Part shown: positions 35,866-44,753 of the stretch, in pieces | Numbering within the stretch: position 1 is the stretch's first letter | Layout of the letters: each line of letters starts with the position of its first letter | NCBI RefSeq assembly: GCF_000214705.1 | Contig: NC_015573.1 | Span: forward strand, 1,449,001-1,513,000 | DNA from: Desulfofundulus kuznetsovii DSM 6115 | Lineage (GTDB): Bacteria; Bacillota; Desulfotomaculia; Desulfotomaculales; Desulfovirgulaceae | Direction: 5' to 3' | DNA: 64,000 nt | Program-made: the position numbers and the translations under genes | The notes under the pieces: model-generated | Seen by the model: only the letters and a program-made list of their open reading frames with translations | Told to the model about the DNA's origin: nothing | Database searches by the model: none

Positions 35866-38800
35866 TTACACCTCCCTGAATAAAGCTTTGCTCATGGACA
35901 TTTGCATATGGTCTTTATAACCCTGGAGGGTGATGGCCTTGTTGGGACATTCTCCGGCGCAGGTACCACAGCCCTGGCAGAGCAATGGTTCAATCTCGGC
36001 GGCGTAATTTCTAATTTTAGGCGCATTGTAGGGGCAGAGCCTGACACATGTGAGGCAGGCGGCACATTTATCCTGCTGCACCACTGCTACCACACCGTGG
36101 GATTCCAGATGATCCTTGCTGAGAATGGTAGATGCCCTGCCCGCTGCCGCTTTGGCCTGGGCAATATTTTCCTCCAGATTTTTCGGTCCATGGGCCAAAC
36201 CGGCCATGAAAATACCCTCAGAAGTGAAGTCCACCGGGCGTAACTTCATGTGGGCCTCCAGGAAGAAGCCGTCTTCATTCAAAGGCACCTTAAAGAGCTG
36301 GCTCAGCTGGCGGTTGCTTTCAGGAGCCACGATAGCCGCCGCCAGTCCGATTACATCGGCCTCAATGACTACCGGTACACTCAGGACGTGGTCGGTTACG
36401 GAAACCTTTAGCAAGCCGTTTTTCTTTTCAACCAGCGGCTTGTTTTCAGGGTTATAACGGATGAATAACACGCCCTTGCGGCGGGCTTCCTGGTAATAGT
36501 CCTCCAGGAAACCATAGGTACGAATGTCCCGGTAGAGCACGAATACGTTGGCTGAGGGATTTTTTTCTTTGAGCTTTAAGGCCAGCTTGACGGACTTGCC
36601 GCAGCATACCCGGCTGCAGTAAGGGCGCTCGGGTTCCCGGGAACCGACGCACTGGATGAGCACAAATGTCTTGGCGTTCTCAATGCGCGGGTCTCCCGCT
36701 GCGAGGGCTTCTTCCAGCTCCAGCTGGGTAAATACCCGGTCACTTTCGCCATAAAGATATTCCGTGGGTTTGTATTCCTCACCGCCTGTGGCAATAACAG
36801 CCACGCCATGCTGCAGTTCCTTGCCGTCTGTCAAAGTGGTGACAAAATTACCCACATAACCGGCCACGGCTTGAACTTCTGTGCCTGTGTAAACCTCAAT
36901 ATTGGGGTGGGACATTACTTTGGCCACAAGATCATTTAGGAAGGGCTGTACTTCCTCACCCTTTAAACCGTGCCTGATGCGCCGGGCCATTCCGCCCAGT
37001 TGCTGCTCCTTTTCCACCAGGTGTACCCGGTAACCCAAGTCAGCCAGTGAAAGGGCACTGGTCATGCCCGATACGCCGCCGCCGATGACCAGGGCAGCTT
37101 TGGTTACACCGGCTGCGATTTGGGGAATCGGTTCCAGCAGGGCAGCTTTAGCCACCACCATTTTTACCAGATCCTTGGCTTTTTCCGTGGCCTTTACCGG
37201 TTCATGCATGTGTACCCAGGAGCACTGGTCGCGGATGTTGGCCATTTCAAACAGGGCCCGGTTTAATCCGGCTTCCCGGACGGTTTCCTGGAAGAGGGGT
37301 TTGTGGGTCCGCGGACTGCACGAGGCAACCACCACCCTGTTCAGGCCGTATTCTTCAATGATTTGTTTCATGGCCGCCTGGCTGTCCTGGGAGCACGCGT
37401 AGAGGTATTCGCCGGCATAAACCACGTTGGGCAGATTCCTGGCCATTTCCACCACTTCGGGCACATTGACCACACTGCCAATGTTCACACCACAGTGACA
37501 GACAAACACGCCAATACGCGGTGGCTGGCCACTGACGTCTTTCTCCGGCGGGAATTCCTTTTCCTTCACCAGGGTACCCCGGGCTTCCGCCAGGAGGCTG
37601 GCCGAGGCGCCGGCGGCAGCACTGGCCTGCATGACCGTTTCCGGGATGTCTTTGGGTGCGCTGAAAGCGCCGGCTACGAAAATGCCCGGTTTATTTGTCC
37701 CTACACCGGTAAGGGGGGCGGGTTCCGCAAATCCGTACTTGTTCAGTGTAAGTTCCAGCTTCCGGCACAATTCCATTACGCCCGGGGAGGGTTCAAGGCC
37801 AACGGACAGAACGACTAGATCAAATTCCTCTTCACAGATGGTACCGTCTTCCTCGGCATAGCGAATGCGCAAATTTTTGCTTTCATCTTCCACTTCCGTA
37901 ATTTCATAAACCCGTGAACGGATAAACCTGACCCCTTGTTCGTCCTTGGCCCGGTTGTAGTACTTCTCAAAACCCTTGCCGTAGGTGCGCATATCCATGT
38001 AAAAGATGGTGGTCTCCAGGGGCTCTTTGCTATGTTCCTTAGCAATAACCGCTTCCTTGATGGCATACATGCAGCACACCGAGGAGCAATAACCGTGGTC
38101 TATCCGGCAGTTACGGGACCCCACGCACTGAATCCAGGCAATGCGCCGGGGTTCTTTTTTATCGTAGGGTCTGACCAGGTGTCCCTGGAAGGGACCGGAA
38201 GCGCTTAGAATGCGTTCAAATTCCAAGCTGGTCAAAACATTGGGATATTTACCGTAACCATAATAGGTTAGCTGGGAGGGGTCAAACTTCTGAAATCCCG
38301 GGCAGAGAACCACGGCCCCCACATTCAGCTCAATGGTTTCCTCTTCCATGGAATGGTCGATGGCGCCGGCCTGGCAGGCTTCCTCGCAGGCACCGCACTC
38401 GATGCAGTTTTCCTTATCAATGACATATGCATTGGGAAAGGCCTGGGCGTAAGGTTTATAAATGGCCTTGCGCTCCCCGATTCCCTGGTCGAACTCCGAA
38501 GGGACATCAATGGGGCAGGCTTCGGCGCATTCGCCACATCCCTTACATTTATCCACATCGACGTAGCGGGGGCGTTGACGGATGGTTACGGTAAAATTCC
38601 CCGGCTCGCCCTGCACGTCCACCACATCGGCGCAGGTGTAGGTTTTGATATTCAGGTGACGGCCGCATTCCACCAGCTTGGGGGAAAGGATGCACATGGA
38701 ACAGTCATTGGTGGGAAAGGTCTTATCCAGCATGGGCATGGTGCCGCCAATGGCCGGAGAACTTTCCACCAGGTAGACCAAGTAGCCCGATTCGGCAAGA

Positions 38801-38871
38801 TCCAGGGAGGCCTGGATGCCGGCGATACCCGCTCCCACCACCAGTACCGACCCTGCTTTCTTAGCGCTCAT
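35866..38871 (-). CDS. hdrA: double-length HdrA (two HdrA-like FAD modules)
   Basis: 1001 aa. First module: FAD motif VLVVGAGIAGIQASLDLAES, FPTNDCSMCILSPKL, ferredoxin-like CKGCGECAEACP and CIECGACEEACQ, CVGSR. Then a linker GVFVCHCGVNIGSVVNV with CSPRTHKPLFQETV. Second module: VIGGGVSGMTSALSLAD, then CVGSREPERPYCSRVCC. C-terminus: CAACLTCVRLCP and CQGCGTCAGECP clusters. HdrA holds the FAD that splits electrons in bifurcating complexes. Two FAD modules in one chain match the long HdrA of MetFV-linked gene sets rather than the 669-aa HdrA at 45.3 kb. mvhD follows 3 nt after the stop. Confidence 0.93.
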   Translation of the reverse strand: MSAKKAGSVLVVGAGIAGIQASLDLAESGYLVYLVESSPAIGGTMPMLDKTFPTNDCSMCILSPKLVECGRHLNIKTYTCADVVDVQGEPGNFTVTIRQRPRYVDVDKCKGCGECAEACPIDVPSEFDQGIGERKAIYKPYAQAFPNAYVIDKENCIECGACEEACQAGAIDHSMEEETIELNVGAVVLCPGFQKFDPSQLTYYGYGKYPNVLTSLEFERILSASGPFQGHLVRPYDKKEPRRIAWIQCVGSRNCRIDHGYCSSVCCMYAIKEAVIAKEHSKEPLETTIFYMDMRTYGKGFEKYYNRAKDEQGVRFIRSRVYEITEVEDESKNLRIRYAEEDGTICEEEFDLVVLSVGLEPSPGVMELCRKLELTLNKYGFAEPAPLTGVGTNKPGIFVAGAFSAPKDIPETVMQASAAAGASASLLAEARGTLVKEKEFPPEKDVSGQPPRIGVFVCHCGVNIGSVVNVPEVVEMARNLPNVVYAGEYLYACSQDSQAAMKQIIEEYGLNRVVVASCSPRTHKPLFQETVREAGLNRALFEMANIRDQCSWVHMHEPVKATEKAKDLVKMVVAKAALLEPIPQIAAGVTKAALVIGGGVSGMTSALSLADLGYRVHLVEKEQQLGGMARRIRHGLKGEEVQPFLNDLVAKVMSHPNIEVYTGTEVQAVAGYVGNFVTTLTDGKELQHGVAVIATGGEEYKPTEYLYGESDRVFTQLELEEALAAGDPRIENAKTFVLIQCVGSREPERPYCSRVCCGKSVKLALKLKEKNPSANVFVLYRDIRTYGFLEDYYQEARRKGVLFIRYNPENKPLVEKKNGLLKVSVTDHVLSVPVVIEADVIGLAAAIVAPESNRQLSQLFKVPLNEDGFFLEAHMKLRPVDFTSEGIFMAGLAHGPKNLEENIAQAKAAAGRASTILSKDHLESHGVVAVVQQDKCAACLTCVRLCPYNAPKIRNYAAEIEPLLCQGCGTCAGECPNKAITLQGYKDHMQMSMSKALFREV

Positions 38872-38978
38872 CAAACATCACATCCGTCCTTTCGAAAATA
38901 AAGGTGGCAATACCCACCCCTGCAGGCCGTCCCAGGGGTTAACTTTGCTGGGAGCAGAAGTGGGTGTATTCGGCTGGC

Positions 38979-40202
38979 CTAAGCTTTGGGTTCTTTTTCG
39001 GGTATAATCAGGGCTCTTTCAACAATGCTGCAGATATGTTCCATCTTCATGCCCAGCTTGTAATGTTTGTTGAGGTCATTGAACTGGTCCATGCAGTTGT
39101 GGCAGGGAATAGCCACAATTTTAGCTCCTGTGGCCAGAAGCTGGTCCACTTTGCGCTTGCCCTTGATTAAACGCTGTTCCGTATATTCAGGCATGGCCAG
39201 AGCACCGCCTCCGGCACCGCAGCAATAATTCCACCGCCCGTTGGGAAACATTTCCCGGAAGTCCATTACTGCAGCCTTTAATACCCGGCGCTGCGGTTCT
39301 ACTACCCCTTCTTTGCGCACCAGGTTGCAGGGATCATGGAGAGTGACCGGTTCGGGGTTCTTGGTGGGGTCCAGCTTAATCCGCCCTTGCTGGATCCACT
39401 CGTCCAGGACCTCCAGAATGCTGCGGATGGGGAACTGCGGTCCCTTCCAGAAGGTGCGGTAACCCCAGCGTACGGAACGGAAGGCGTGGCCGCATTCGGT
39501 AACAACCAATTCCTTGGCCTTTAGCCGTACCACTTCCTGAAGCATTGGTTCAGTGATTTTCCAGAAATCTTCGTCCTTACCACTGAAAAGGGCCAGGTTA
39601 GTGGCATCCCACTTTTGGGAGCTCAGGGTATAATTGGCCCCGGCGGCATAGAAAATCTTCAGGATGTTCTGCAACTCGTTGGGGTAATACTTTACCTCCC
39701 GGGCGTTGAAGCCAAAGAGGAAGTCGGCTCCCTCCACATCAACAGGAATGCGATAATCAGGATCACCCAGTTCAGCCTGCAGTTCTTCCTGGAGCCACTC
39801 CAGTGTTTCCATGTATTCATCGGGCTGTACATCCATCTGGTTGCCGGACCTGATGGTGTCGTCAACCACCTTTTGGAGGAAACCGGGTGAATCGGTGCGG
39901 AAATTGCCGCGAATAGCCCTGGTAACGGCAGCAATGTTCACGCACATGGGACACTCCACCGTACACCGTTCACACATGGTGCAGTACCAGATGAAGGGAT
40001 CACTTAAAATTTCTTCCCGCATCCCCAGGATTACCTTGCGCAGCATTTTGCGGGGATCATTATCGGGGTGCAGGTCGGAGAAAGCGCACCCGGCCGTACA
40101 CGCACCGCAGGCTAAACAGTTGGCAAAGTCCAAACTTTTCATCTTTTCCGCTAACTCATCCCGGAAAGTGGGGTCCAGTTCTGCGGCCACGATGGCTTTC
40201 AT
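38979..40202 (-). CDS. HdrC-HdrB fusion (HdrD-like Fe-S protein)
   Basis: 407 aa from ATG 40202 (GGGGAGG upstream). Residues about 25-110 hold two 4Fe-4S motifs (CLACGACTAGCAF and CTMCERCTVECPMCV), as in HdrC. The C-terminal half is HdrB-like: the second CCG domain is complete (LHDPCNLVRK ... YCCGAGGGAL ... IPCHNC), the first is reduced to VVTECGH without its CC pair. So at most one of the two noncubane-type sites of HdrB is present. Lies between the Flx-type subunit and the long hdrA, so it probably feeds that HdrA/MvhD/MetVF module. Confidence 0.86.
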   Translation of the reverse strand: MKAIVAAELDPTFRDELAEKMKSLDFANCLACGACTAGCAFSDLHPDNDPRKMLRKVILGMREEILSDPFIWYCTMCERCTVECPMCVNIAAVTRAIRGNFRTDSPGFLQKVVDDTIRSGNQMDVQPDEYMETLEWLQEELQAELGDPDYRIPVDVEGADFLFGFNAREVKYYPNELQNILKIFYAAGANYTLSSQKWDATNLALFSGKDEDFWKITEPMLQEVVRLKAKELVVTECGHAFRSVRWGYRTFWKGPQFPIRSILEVLDEWIQQGRIKLDPTKNPEPVTLHDPCNLVRKEGVVEPQRRVLKAAVMDFREMFPNGRWNYCCGAGGGALAMPEYTEQRLIKGKRKVDQLLATGAKIVAIPCHNCMDQFNDLNKHYKLGMKMEHICSIVERALIIPEKEPKA

Positions 40203-40250
40203 ATTAGAAACCTCCCCTCTGGGGCTTTTTGATTGACCATCCCACACACA

Positions 40251-40305
40251 CAACCCTGCGGCCTTGCGCCGGTCTTACCTTTAAGCCGGCGCAAGCCGGG
40301 GGTTG
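40251..40305 (-). other. long intercistronic hairpin in the flx-hdr cluster
   Basis: CTTGCGCCGG/CCGGCGCAAG 10-bp stem with a 13-nt loop, extended by CCGG/GCCG and CAACCC/GGGTTG. It follows the Flx FAD subunit stop and precedes the HdrCB fusion by about 50 nt. No U-tract on the minus strand follows it. It may be an mRNA processing or stability boundary. Confidence 0.6.
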
Positions 40306-40316
40306 TTTTTATCTTT

Positions 40317-41156
40317 CTAGTATTCGTTAGGTAACTGGTTAAGTTGGGCCCGGGTAAAGACCGGACCATCTTTACAGACGTATTTATTGCCCACGTTACA
40401 CCGGCCGCACATGCCGATGCCGCATTTCATCCGGTTTTCCAGGGACATGATGATCCGCTCGGGGGAAAAGCCCAGTTCCTCGAGCACCGGCATGGTGAAC
40501 TTAATCATCACCGGTGGGCCGCAAATTACCGCGTACGCATTTTCCGCGCTGGGAGCTACTTCCTTGGTTACTGCCGGTACAAAACCCACCCGGCCGTTCC
40601 ATCCCTCTACCGGGCGGTCAATGGTGCAGATCAGATTGATGTCCGAACGCTTTTCCCATTCGGCCAGCTCGTCCTTGTAGAGCAAGAGGCCTGGATTGCG
40701 GGCGCCATAAATTACCGTCAGTTCTCCGTAGTCTCCCCTGTGGTCGGGATGGAGAATGTAGGTAATTAGCGATCTTAATGTGGTGAAGGCAAAGCCACCG
40801 CCAATTACTACCAGGTTCTTGCCCTTGAACTCCTCTATGGGATAGTTGTTGCCCAGTGGTCCCCGCACACCCAGGATGGTGCCTTCAGGGAGCTGGTGCA
40901 GGGTTGTGGTCACCACACCTACTTTGGCCACCGAAAACTTCAGGTGCCCGGGTTCTGTGGGTGAAGAGGCAATGCCGAAGGGAGCTTCACCTACACCAAA
41001 TACGGATACCTCGGCAAATTGGCCGGGTAAATATTGGAATGACTTCTCGTCTTCTTCATTTAGGAACTCCAGGGTAAAGGTATGAATAAGCTTATCCTCG
41101 GTTTCCACAAAGTTTTTAACCAGCCGCATGGGAAGTGGAAGATAGGGGTTTTTCAT
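40317..41156 (-). CDS. Flx/Asr-type FAD-NAD(P)H oxidoreductase subunit
   Basis: 279 aa, ferredoxin-NADP-reductase fold. FAD part: YLPGQFAEVSVFGVGEAPFGIASSPT and VRGPLGNNYPI. NAD(P) part: NLVVIGGGFAFTTLRSLITYIL and VICGPPVMIKFTMPVLEELGF. C-terminal cysteine cluster CGIGMCGRCNVGNKYVC for a 2Fe-2S centre. Similar to sulfhydrogenase gamma, AsrB and the flavin subunit of Flx complexes. It should take electrons from NAD(P)H. ATGA overlap with the preceding iron-sulfur gene. Confidence 0.88.
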   Translation of the reverse strand: MKNPYLPLPMRLVKNFVETEDKLIHTFTLEFLNEEDEKSFQYLPGQFAEVSVFGVGEAPFGIASSPTEPGHLKFSVAKVGVVTTTLHQLPEGTILGVRGPLGNNYPIEEFKGKNLVVIGGGFAFTTLRSLITYILHPDHRGDYGELTVIYGARNPGLLLYKDELAEWEKRSDINLICTIDRPVEGWNGRVGFVPAVTKEVAPSAENAYAVICGPPVMIKFTMPVLEELGFSPERIIMSLENRMKCGIGMCGRCNVGNKYVCKDGPVFTRAQLNQLPNEY

Positions 41157-42178
41157 TGCTTATCAGACCTCACTTCCGAACCCTGGATCTCCGCTAACAC
41201 TTCCCGGATGTCCAGATTAACAGGGCAGTTTATAATACACCTGCCGCAGCCTACACAGGCTATGGCGTTGAAATTGTCCACGAAGTACTTGAATTTATGC
41301 ATGACCCGTTGCCGGAACCGTTCCTTACCCGTCGGGCGGGGGTTGTGGCCGGAACCGTGGAGGGTAAAGAGCGGGAACATGCAGGCATCCCAATTGCGTA
41401 TCCGGCAGCCTTCGTTTCCCTCAGCTTCGTCTACAATGTCAAAGCAGTGGCACGTGGGACAGGTGTAAGTGCAGGCGGCACACCCCAGGCACTTCTCATG
41501 GATCAGGTCCCAGATGGGGTCATAGAAAATAACATCCAGCTTGGACTTTAACCCTTCCAGATTTACTTGGGTAGAGAGCGCCGCACCTTCTTTCACTCTT
41601 CGGGCAGTTTCCTTCGCCTCCTGGTCGGCGGCGGGCAGCTCCATTCCGGCGAGCAATTCTCGACCTCTGTCCGTCAGCACCTCCACCACGTATCGGTCAC
41701 CGATGTCCACCAGCAAGAGGTCCAGGCCTTCGGTGGCAAAAGGACCCCCGCCCAGCGAAGTGCAGAAGCAGGTGGATGCCGGTTGATTACACCCCAAGCC
41801 CACCAGTACGGTGTTGTTCCTTCTGGTCAGGTAGTAAGGATCATGATATTTATCACTCTTAAAGACGCCGTCCAGAAGGAGAAAGCTTTTGGCGTCGCAG
41901 GGCCTTAAGCCGACGATAATTTTTTTGCTTTCATCAATTTGCTCTGTTAATTGCACGCCATCGTTTTCACAGCGATAGCAGAAGAGTTTTTCCGAACGTG
42001 GAAAGAGAACCTCTTTGGGTGGGACCTTGGAGTTGGTATAATTCAAGGTTGCCTGGTCGCCGGAGTTAATTTGCTTGAAGCAGAAATAGTCACCCTCTTT
42101 TATCGGGGCAAATACCTGATAAGCCTGCATCAACTGATTGAGCCAATCGGTAAGCTGGCCTTTATTTAAAAGCAACAC
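41153..42178 (-). CDS. Flx/Asr-type 4Fe-4S dicluster subunit
   Basis: 341 aa, GTG 42178 with GGGAGGTG upstream. N-terminal half: IIVGLRPCDAKSFLLLDGVF, TVLVGLGCNQPASTCFCTSLGG. C-terminal half: two ferredoxin-like clusters CLGCAACTYTCPTCHCFDI and CVGCGRCIINCPVNLD. This is the AsrA/sulfhydrogenase-beta type and resembles one of the iron-sulfur subunits of Flx complexes. It should carry electrons between the FAD subunit and Hdr proteins. Confidence 0.86.
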   Translation of the reverse strand: MLLLNKGQLTDWLNQLMQAYQVFAPIKEGDYFCFKQINSGDQATLNYTNSKVPPKEVLFPRSEKLFCYRCENDGVQLTEQIDESKKIIVGLRPCDAKSFLLLDGVFKSDKYHDPYYLTRRNNTVLVGLGCNQPASTCFCTSLGGGPFATEGLDLLLVDIGDRYVVEVLTDRGRELLAGMELPAADQEAKETARRVKEGAALSTQVNLEGLKSKLDVIFYDPIWDLIHEKCLGCAACTYTCPTCHCFDIVDEAEGNEGCRIRNWDACMFPLFTLHGSGHNPRPTGKERFRQRVMHKFKYFVDNFNAIACVGCGRCIINCPVNLDIREVLAEIQGSEVRSDKQ

Positions 42179-42182
42179 TCTC

Positions 42183-43145
42183 TCACCTCCCGTCTTGATT
42201 AAAAGTGGCCGGGCTTGTTGTATTAATTGGTGCAGCTAACGGAGGTTTTTGATCCAAGCTGACCCCGGCGGTATAACCAAACAGCTCCTGAACATCCTTC
42301 ACCATTTTGCGGGTTAAGGTACGCAAATCAATGCCCATGGGGCAGGCACGGTCGCATGCTCCACAGTCCACGCAGCGCCCGGCCAGGTGAAGTGCCCTTA
42401 CGGCCTGGAAAAAGACGTTATCCTGAACATTCAGGGATGACTTGCTAAGCCACTGGGGCATGGAGCAATCGACAAAGCATTCTTCACAGAAGCACATGGG
42501 GCAGGCCTGCCGGCAGGCATAACAGCGAATACAACGGGACAGTTCCTGGATAAGATAGGCCCGTTTTTCCGCCGGTGCCTTGACTTCAAAATTAGCCACG
42601 TCGACAAAACTGTCGGCTTCCTTCACCGGAACCGGCTCGCCCATCATGATGTCGAACAATACCGGGTTTGGGTGCTGGCAGGTTAAACAGGTATCGTGAA
42701 GCAGTTGTTCAAGGGGAACAGATTCGCTAAATTCTTTTCCTTTTAATACAACCTGGCCGTCCCTTATTTCTGCTTCCAGCAACTCCTTTCCTGCCAGCAG
42801 ACGGGTTACTTTCTTGCGGTCAATCATCCCCCGGCAAGGTACACCAATAACCACCAGTTTGTTGCGGTCGATCTGGTTTTCTTTTATAAGCTCTACTATG
42901 GAGCGGCTGTCGCAACCCTTGGCCACCACGGCCACTTTTTCCGGCCTCTGGCGCAGGTAGTTAGCCAGGTTGTTTTCGCAGCCATAGCCCCAGACCAGCC
43001 TTTGTGCCTCCTCTGGTTGGCGAACAAAACAGGGGGTATTGCGCAAAGGGAGACTCCCCTCTGCAAAACCCACCACTAGCTCAACTTCCTTGTTTTGCAG
43101 GAGTTTTTGTGCCGTTTCTTGAATCGCCCTGGTTAATTCGCTCAT
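42183..43145 (-). CDS. Flx-type 4Fe-4S subunit with FrhB-like N-terminal domain
   Basis: 320 aa from ATG 43145. N-terminal half resembles the beta subunits of F420 hydrogenase-like proteins (VVAKGCDSRSIVELIKENQI, VVIGVPCRGMID). C-terminal half has CIRCYACRQACPMCFCEECF and CVDCGACDRACPMGID. It sits between mvhD and the dicluster subunit, completing a three-gene Flx-like set with mvhD as the fourth member. Which Flx letter applies is uncertain. Confidence 0.8.
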   Translation of the reverse strand: MSELTRAIQETAQKLLQNKEVELVVGFAEGSLPLRNTPCFVRQPEEAQRLVWGYGCENNLANYLRQRPEKVAVVAKGCDSRSIVELIKENQIDRNKLVVIGVPCRGMIDRKKVTRLLAGKELLEAEIRDGQVVLKGKEFSESVPLEQLLHDTCLTCQHPNPVLFDIMMGEPVPVKEADSFVDVANFEVKAPAEKRAYLIQELSRCIRCYACRQACPMCFCEECFVDCSMPQWLSKSSLNVQDNVFFQAVRALHLAGRCVDCGACDRACPMGIDLRTLTRKMVKDVQELFGYTAGVSLDQKPPLAAPINTTSPATFNQDGR

Positions 43146-43320
43146 TATTATAAACACCCCGCCTTCTTGACCCGACCTTTATTGGGACTCGGTTCCTTCA
43201 CCGAGGTAAGTACTCCGTTTACCTCTAGATTTTTAACCTTCCCTCCTGCATTAAGGAGCTTTGGGCAAGACCGACAACTCGTTTGTAGGTGCCTTTCCTT
43301 AACCCTTACAAGGGGTCCCG

Positions 43321-43773
43321 TTAAACCGCGGTTCCCTCAATTCCTTTCTCCTGGCCATTCGTGATACGCAACGGGTTGGGACCCAGTTCCTGCAGCTGAG
43401 TAGTGAAATCTCTTACCGTCTCGGCAAACTTGGCCCCTTCCGAAGCGGAAATCCAGGCCAACCGGAGCCGCTCCCGCTCAATTCCCAGTGTATCTAAAAG
43501 CCGCTGGGTAATCTTGGTGCGCCGTTCAGCATTATAATTGCCACTACCATAGTGGCAGTCTCCGGGGTGTCACCCGCCTACCAGCACACCGTCAGCGCCG
43601 GCAAAAAGGGCTTTCAGTATAAATAACGGGGAAACCCTTCCAGAGCAGGGCACCCTGATAATCGTCACATTCGGGGGGTACTGGAACCTGAGAGACCCGG
43701 CCAGGTCTGCACCTGCGTAACTGCACCAGTTACATAAAAAGGCAATAATTTTTGGTTCAAACTCTGTCCGCAT
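43321..43773 (-). CDS. mvhD: MvhD-type delta subunit, selenoprotein (Sec68 from in-frame TGA)
   Basis: 150 codons from ATG 43773 to TAA 43321. The TGA at 43570-43572 follows GVLVGG and precedes [12 protein letters not shown]; the paralog at 35.4 kb has GVFVAGC-MEGDCHF there, so TGA again stands at a conserved cysteine. The frame continues 82 codons to a full MvhD end (ELGPNPLR). The first motif here is intact Cys ([14 protein letters not shown]). A strong hairpin follows the TGA. The protein should accept electrons from the Flx-type subunits and hand them to HdrABC. A plain gene caller would report a 67-aa fragment. Confidence 0.9.
43539..43572 (-). promoter_or_regulatory. candidate SECIS hairpin of mvhD (flx-linked)
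   Basis: After the UGA (43570-43572) 12 nt precede a perfect 8-bp stem UGCCACUA/UAGUGGCA with loop UGG (43547-43549). The loop starts 20 nt after the UGA, the same distance as in the other mvhD gene. Confidence 0.72.
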
Positions 43774-43859
43774 TACCCTTTTTCACTCCTTTCACTGCCC
43801 AAAGAAAAGCCAGAAGCTGAGAAAAGCTTCAGTTAATTAAAGGCAGAGATGATCTTTTA

Positions 43860-44750
43860 TCATCCTTCCAAAATCCTGTTTACAACGCGACTTACATCCG
43901 TTTTCGCCAGACCGGTAACCTTCTCCGGATCGGCTCCCAGGCATAACGCCAGGACCTGCATGATGTGGAGGACGGGAATCTCGAAATTAATCTTCTTGCC
44001 GCTACGCAGGAGTTCCTGGGCTGTGTCGAACTGGATTAAGCAGGAACTGCAACCGGTCACAATCAGGTCGGGATTAACCTCGTTTTTCATGGAGATAAGC
44101 TTTTTCTCCACAAGCTTTAAGGATTTTTCCATGTCGGTGCTCCGCATAGCACCCATACCGCAACAGTCGATCAAGCGGGTATAATGACCAACTGTAGCGC
44201 CCAAGGCCTCACACATTTCCTTAAGCACCCTGGGGTGGAAGGGATCTTCTTCCTTGTCATAGTAAACTTTGCTTGGCCAGAGGGTGTGACAACCGGGCTG
44301 AAGAGCCACTGTAAGGCCGTCGAGTTTATATTTAACGGCCTCTTTAATCCTGTCAGGTCCAAGCTCATGGTATAGATAATAGAAAGCGAGCCTGACATTG
44401 CTGGTTCCCTTATATTCCCTGCCAATATCCTTAAGAATCTCGTTGACCTGGGCCTTTATCTCCGGGTGGGTATCCATCTTGTACTTTGATTCAGCCAGGC
44501 TGCCGTAACAGCTGCCGCACACGGTGACTATGTCCAGGCCCTTTTCCTCAGCTATGGTATGGTTTCTAGCTCCAACGGCGCACCAGCCCACCACGTCTAC
44601 GGAGGGCATCGTCCCCCAACTGGGACAGCACGACTGTCCTTCAAGGTCGTCCAGTTCAATCCCCAGTGCCGGGAACGCATACCGTACCGCCTGCTCTAAA
44701 TCCGGTCTATTAAACGCCGTGTTGCAGCCGACAAAAAAACCTACCTTCAT
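43860..44750 (-). CDS. hdrB: heterodisulfide reductase subunit B
   Basis: 296 aa with two complete CCG domains: SCCPSWGTMPS ... VTVCGSCYGSL, then LQPGCHTLWPS ... IDCCGMGAMRS ... VTGCSSCLIQF. These bind the noncubane 4Fe-4S clusters that reduce disulfides in methanogen HdrB. The natural electron acceptor in this organism is not known; in Flx-Hdr of Desulfovibrio it is thought to be DsrC or a related protein, inferred only. Preceded by hdrC with a 3-nt gap. Confidence 0.93.
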   Translation of the reverse strand: MKVGFFVGCNTAFNRPDLEQAVRYAFPALGIELDDLEGQSCCPSWGTMPSVDVVGWCAVGARNHTIAEEKGLDIVTVCGSCYGSLAESKYKMDTHPEIKAQVNEILKDIGREYKGTSNVRLAFYYLYHELGPDRIKEAVKYKLDGLTVALQPGCHTLWPSKVYYDKEEDPFHPRVLKEMCEALGATVGHYTRLIDCCGMGAMRSTDMEKSLKLVEKKLISMKNEVNPDLIVTGCSSCLIQFDTAQELLRSGKKINFEIPVLHIMQVLALCLGADPEKVTGLAKTDVSRVVNRILEG

Positions 44751-44753
44751 TGG

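Noticed and set aside
43167-43364. 65-aa plus-strand ORF in the gap between mvhD and the Flx-type gene
   Set aside because: Overlaps the read-through end of mvhD and has no ribosome site or family features; the gap 43146-43320 seems non-coding.
43570-43773. a 67-aa stand-alone MvhD fragment (pseudogene)
   Set aside because: The TGA replaces a conserved Cys, the frame continues intact for 82 codons, and a SECIS-like hairpin follows; selenocysteine explains it better than decay.
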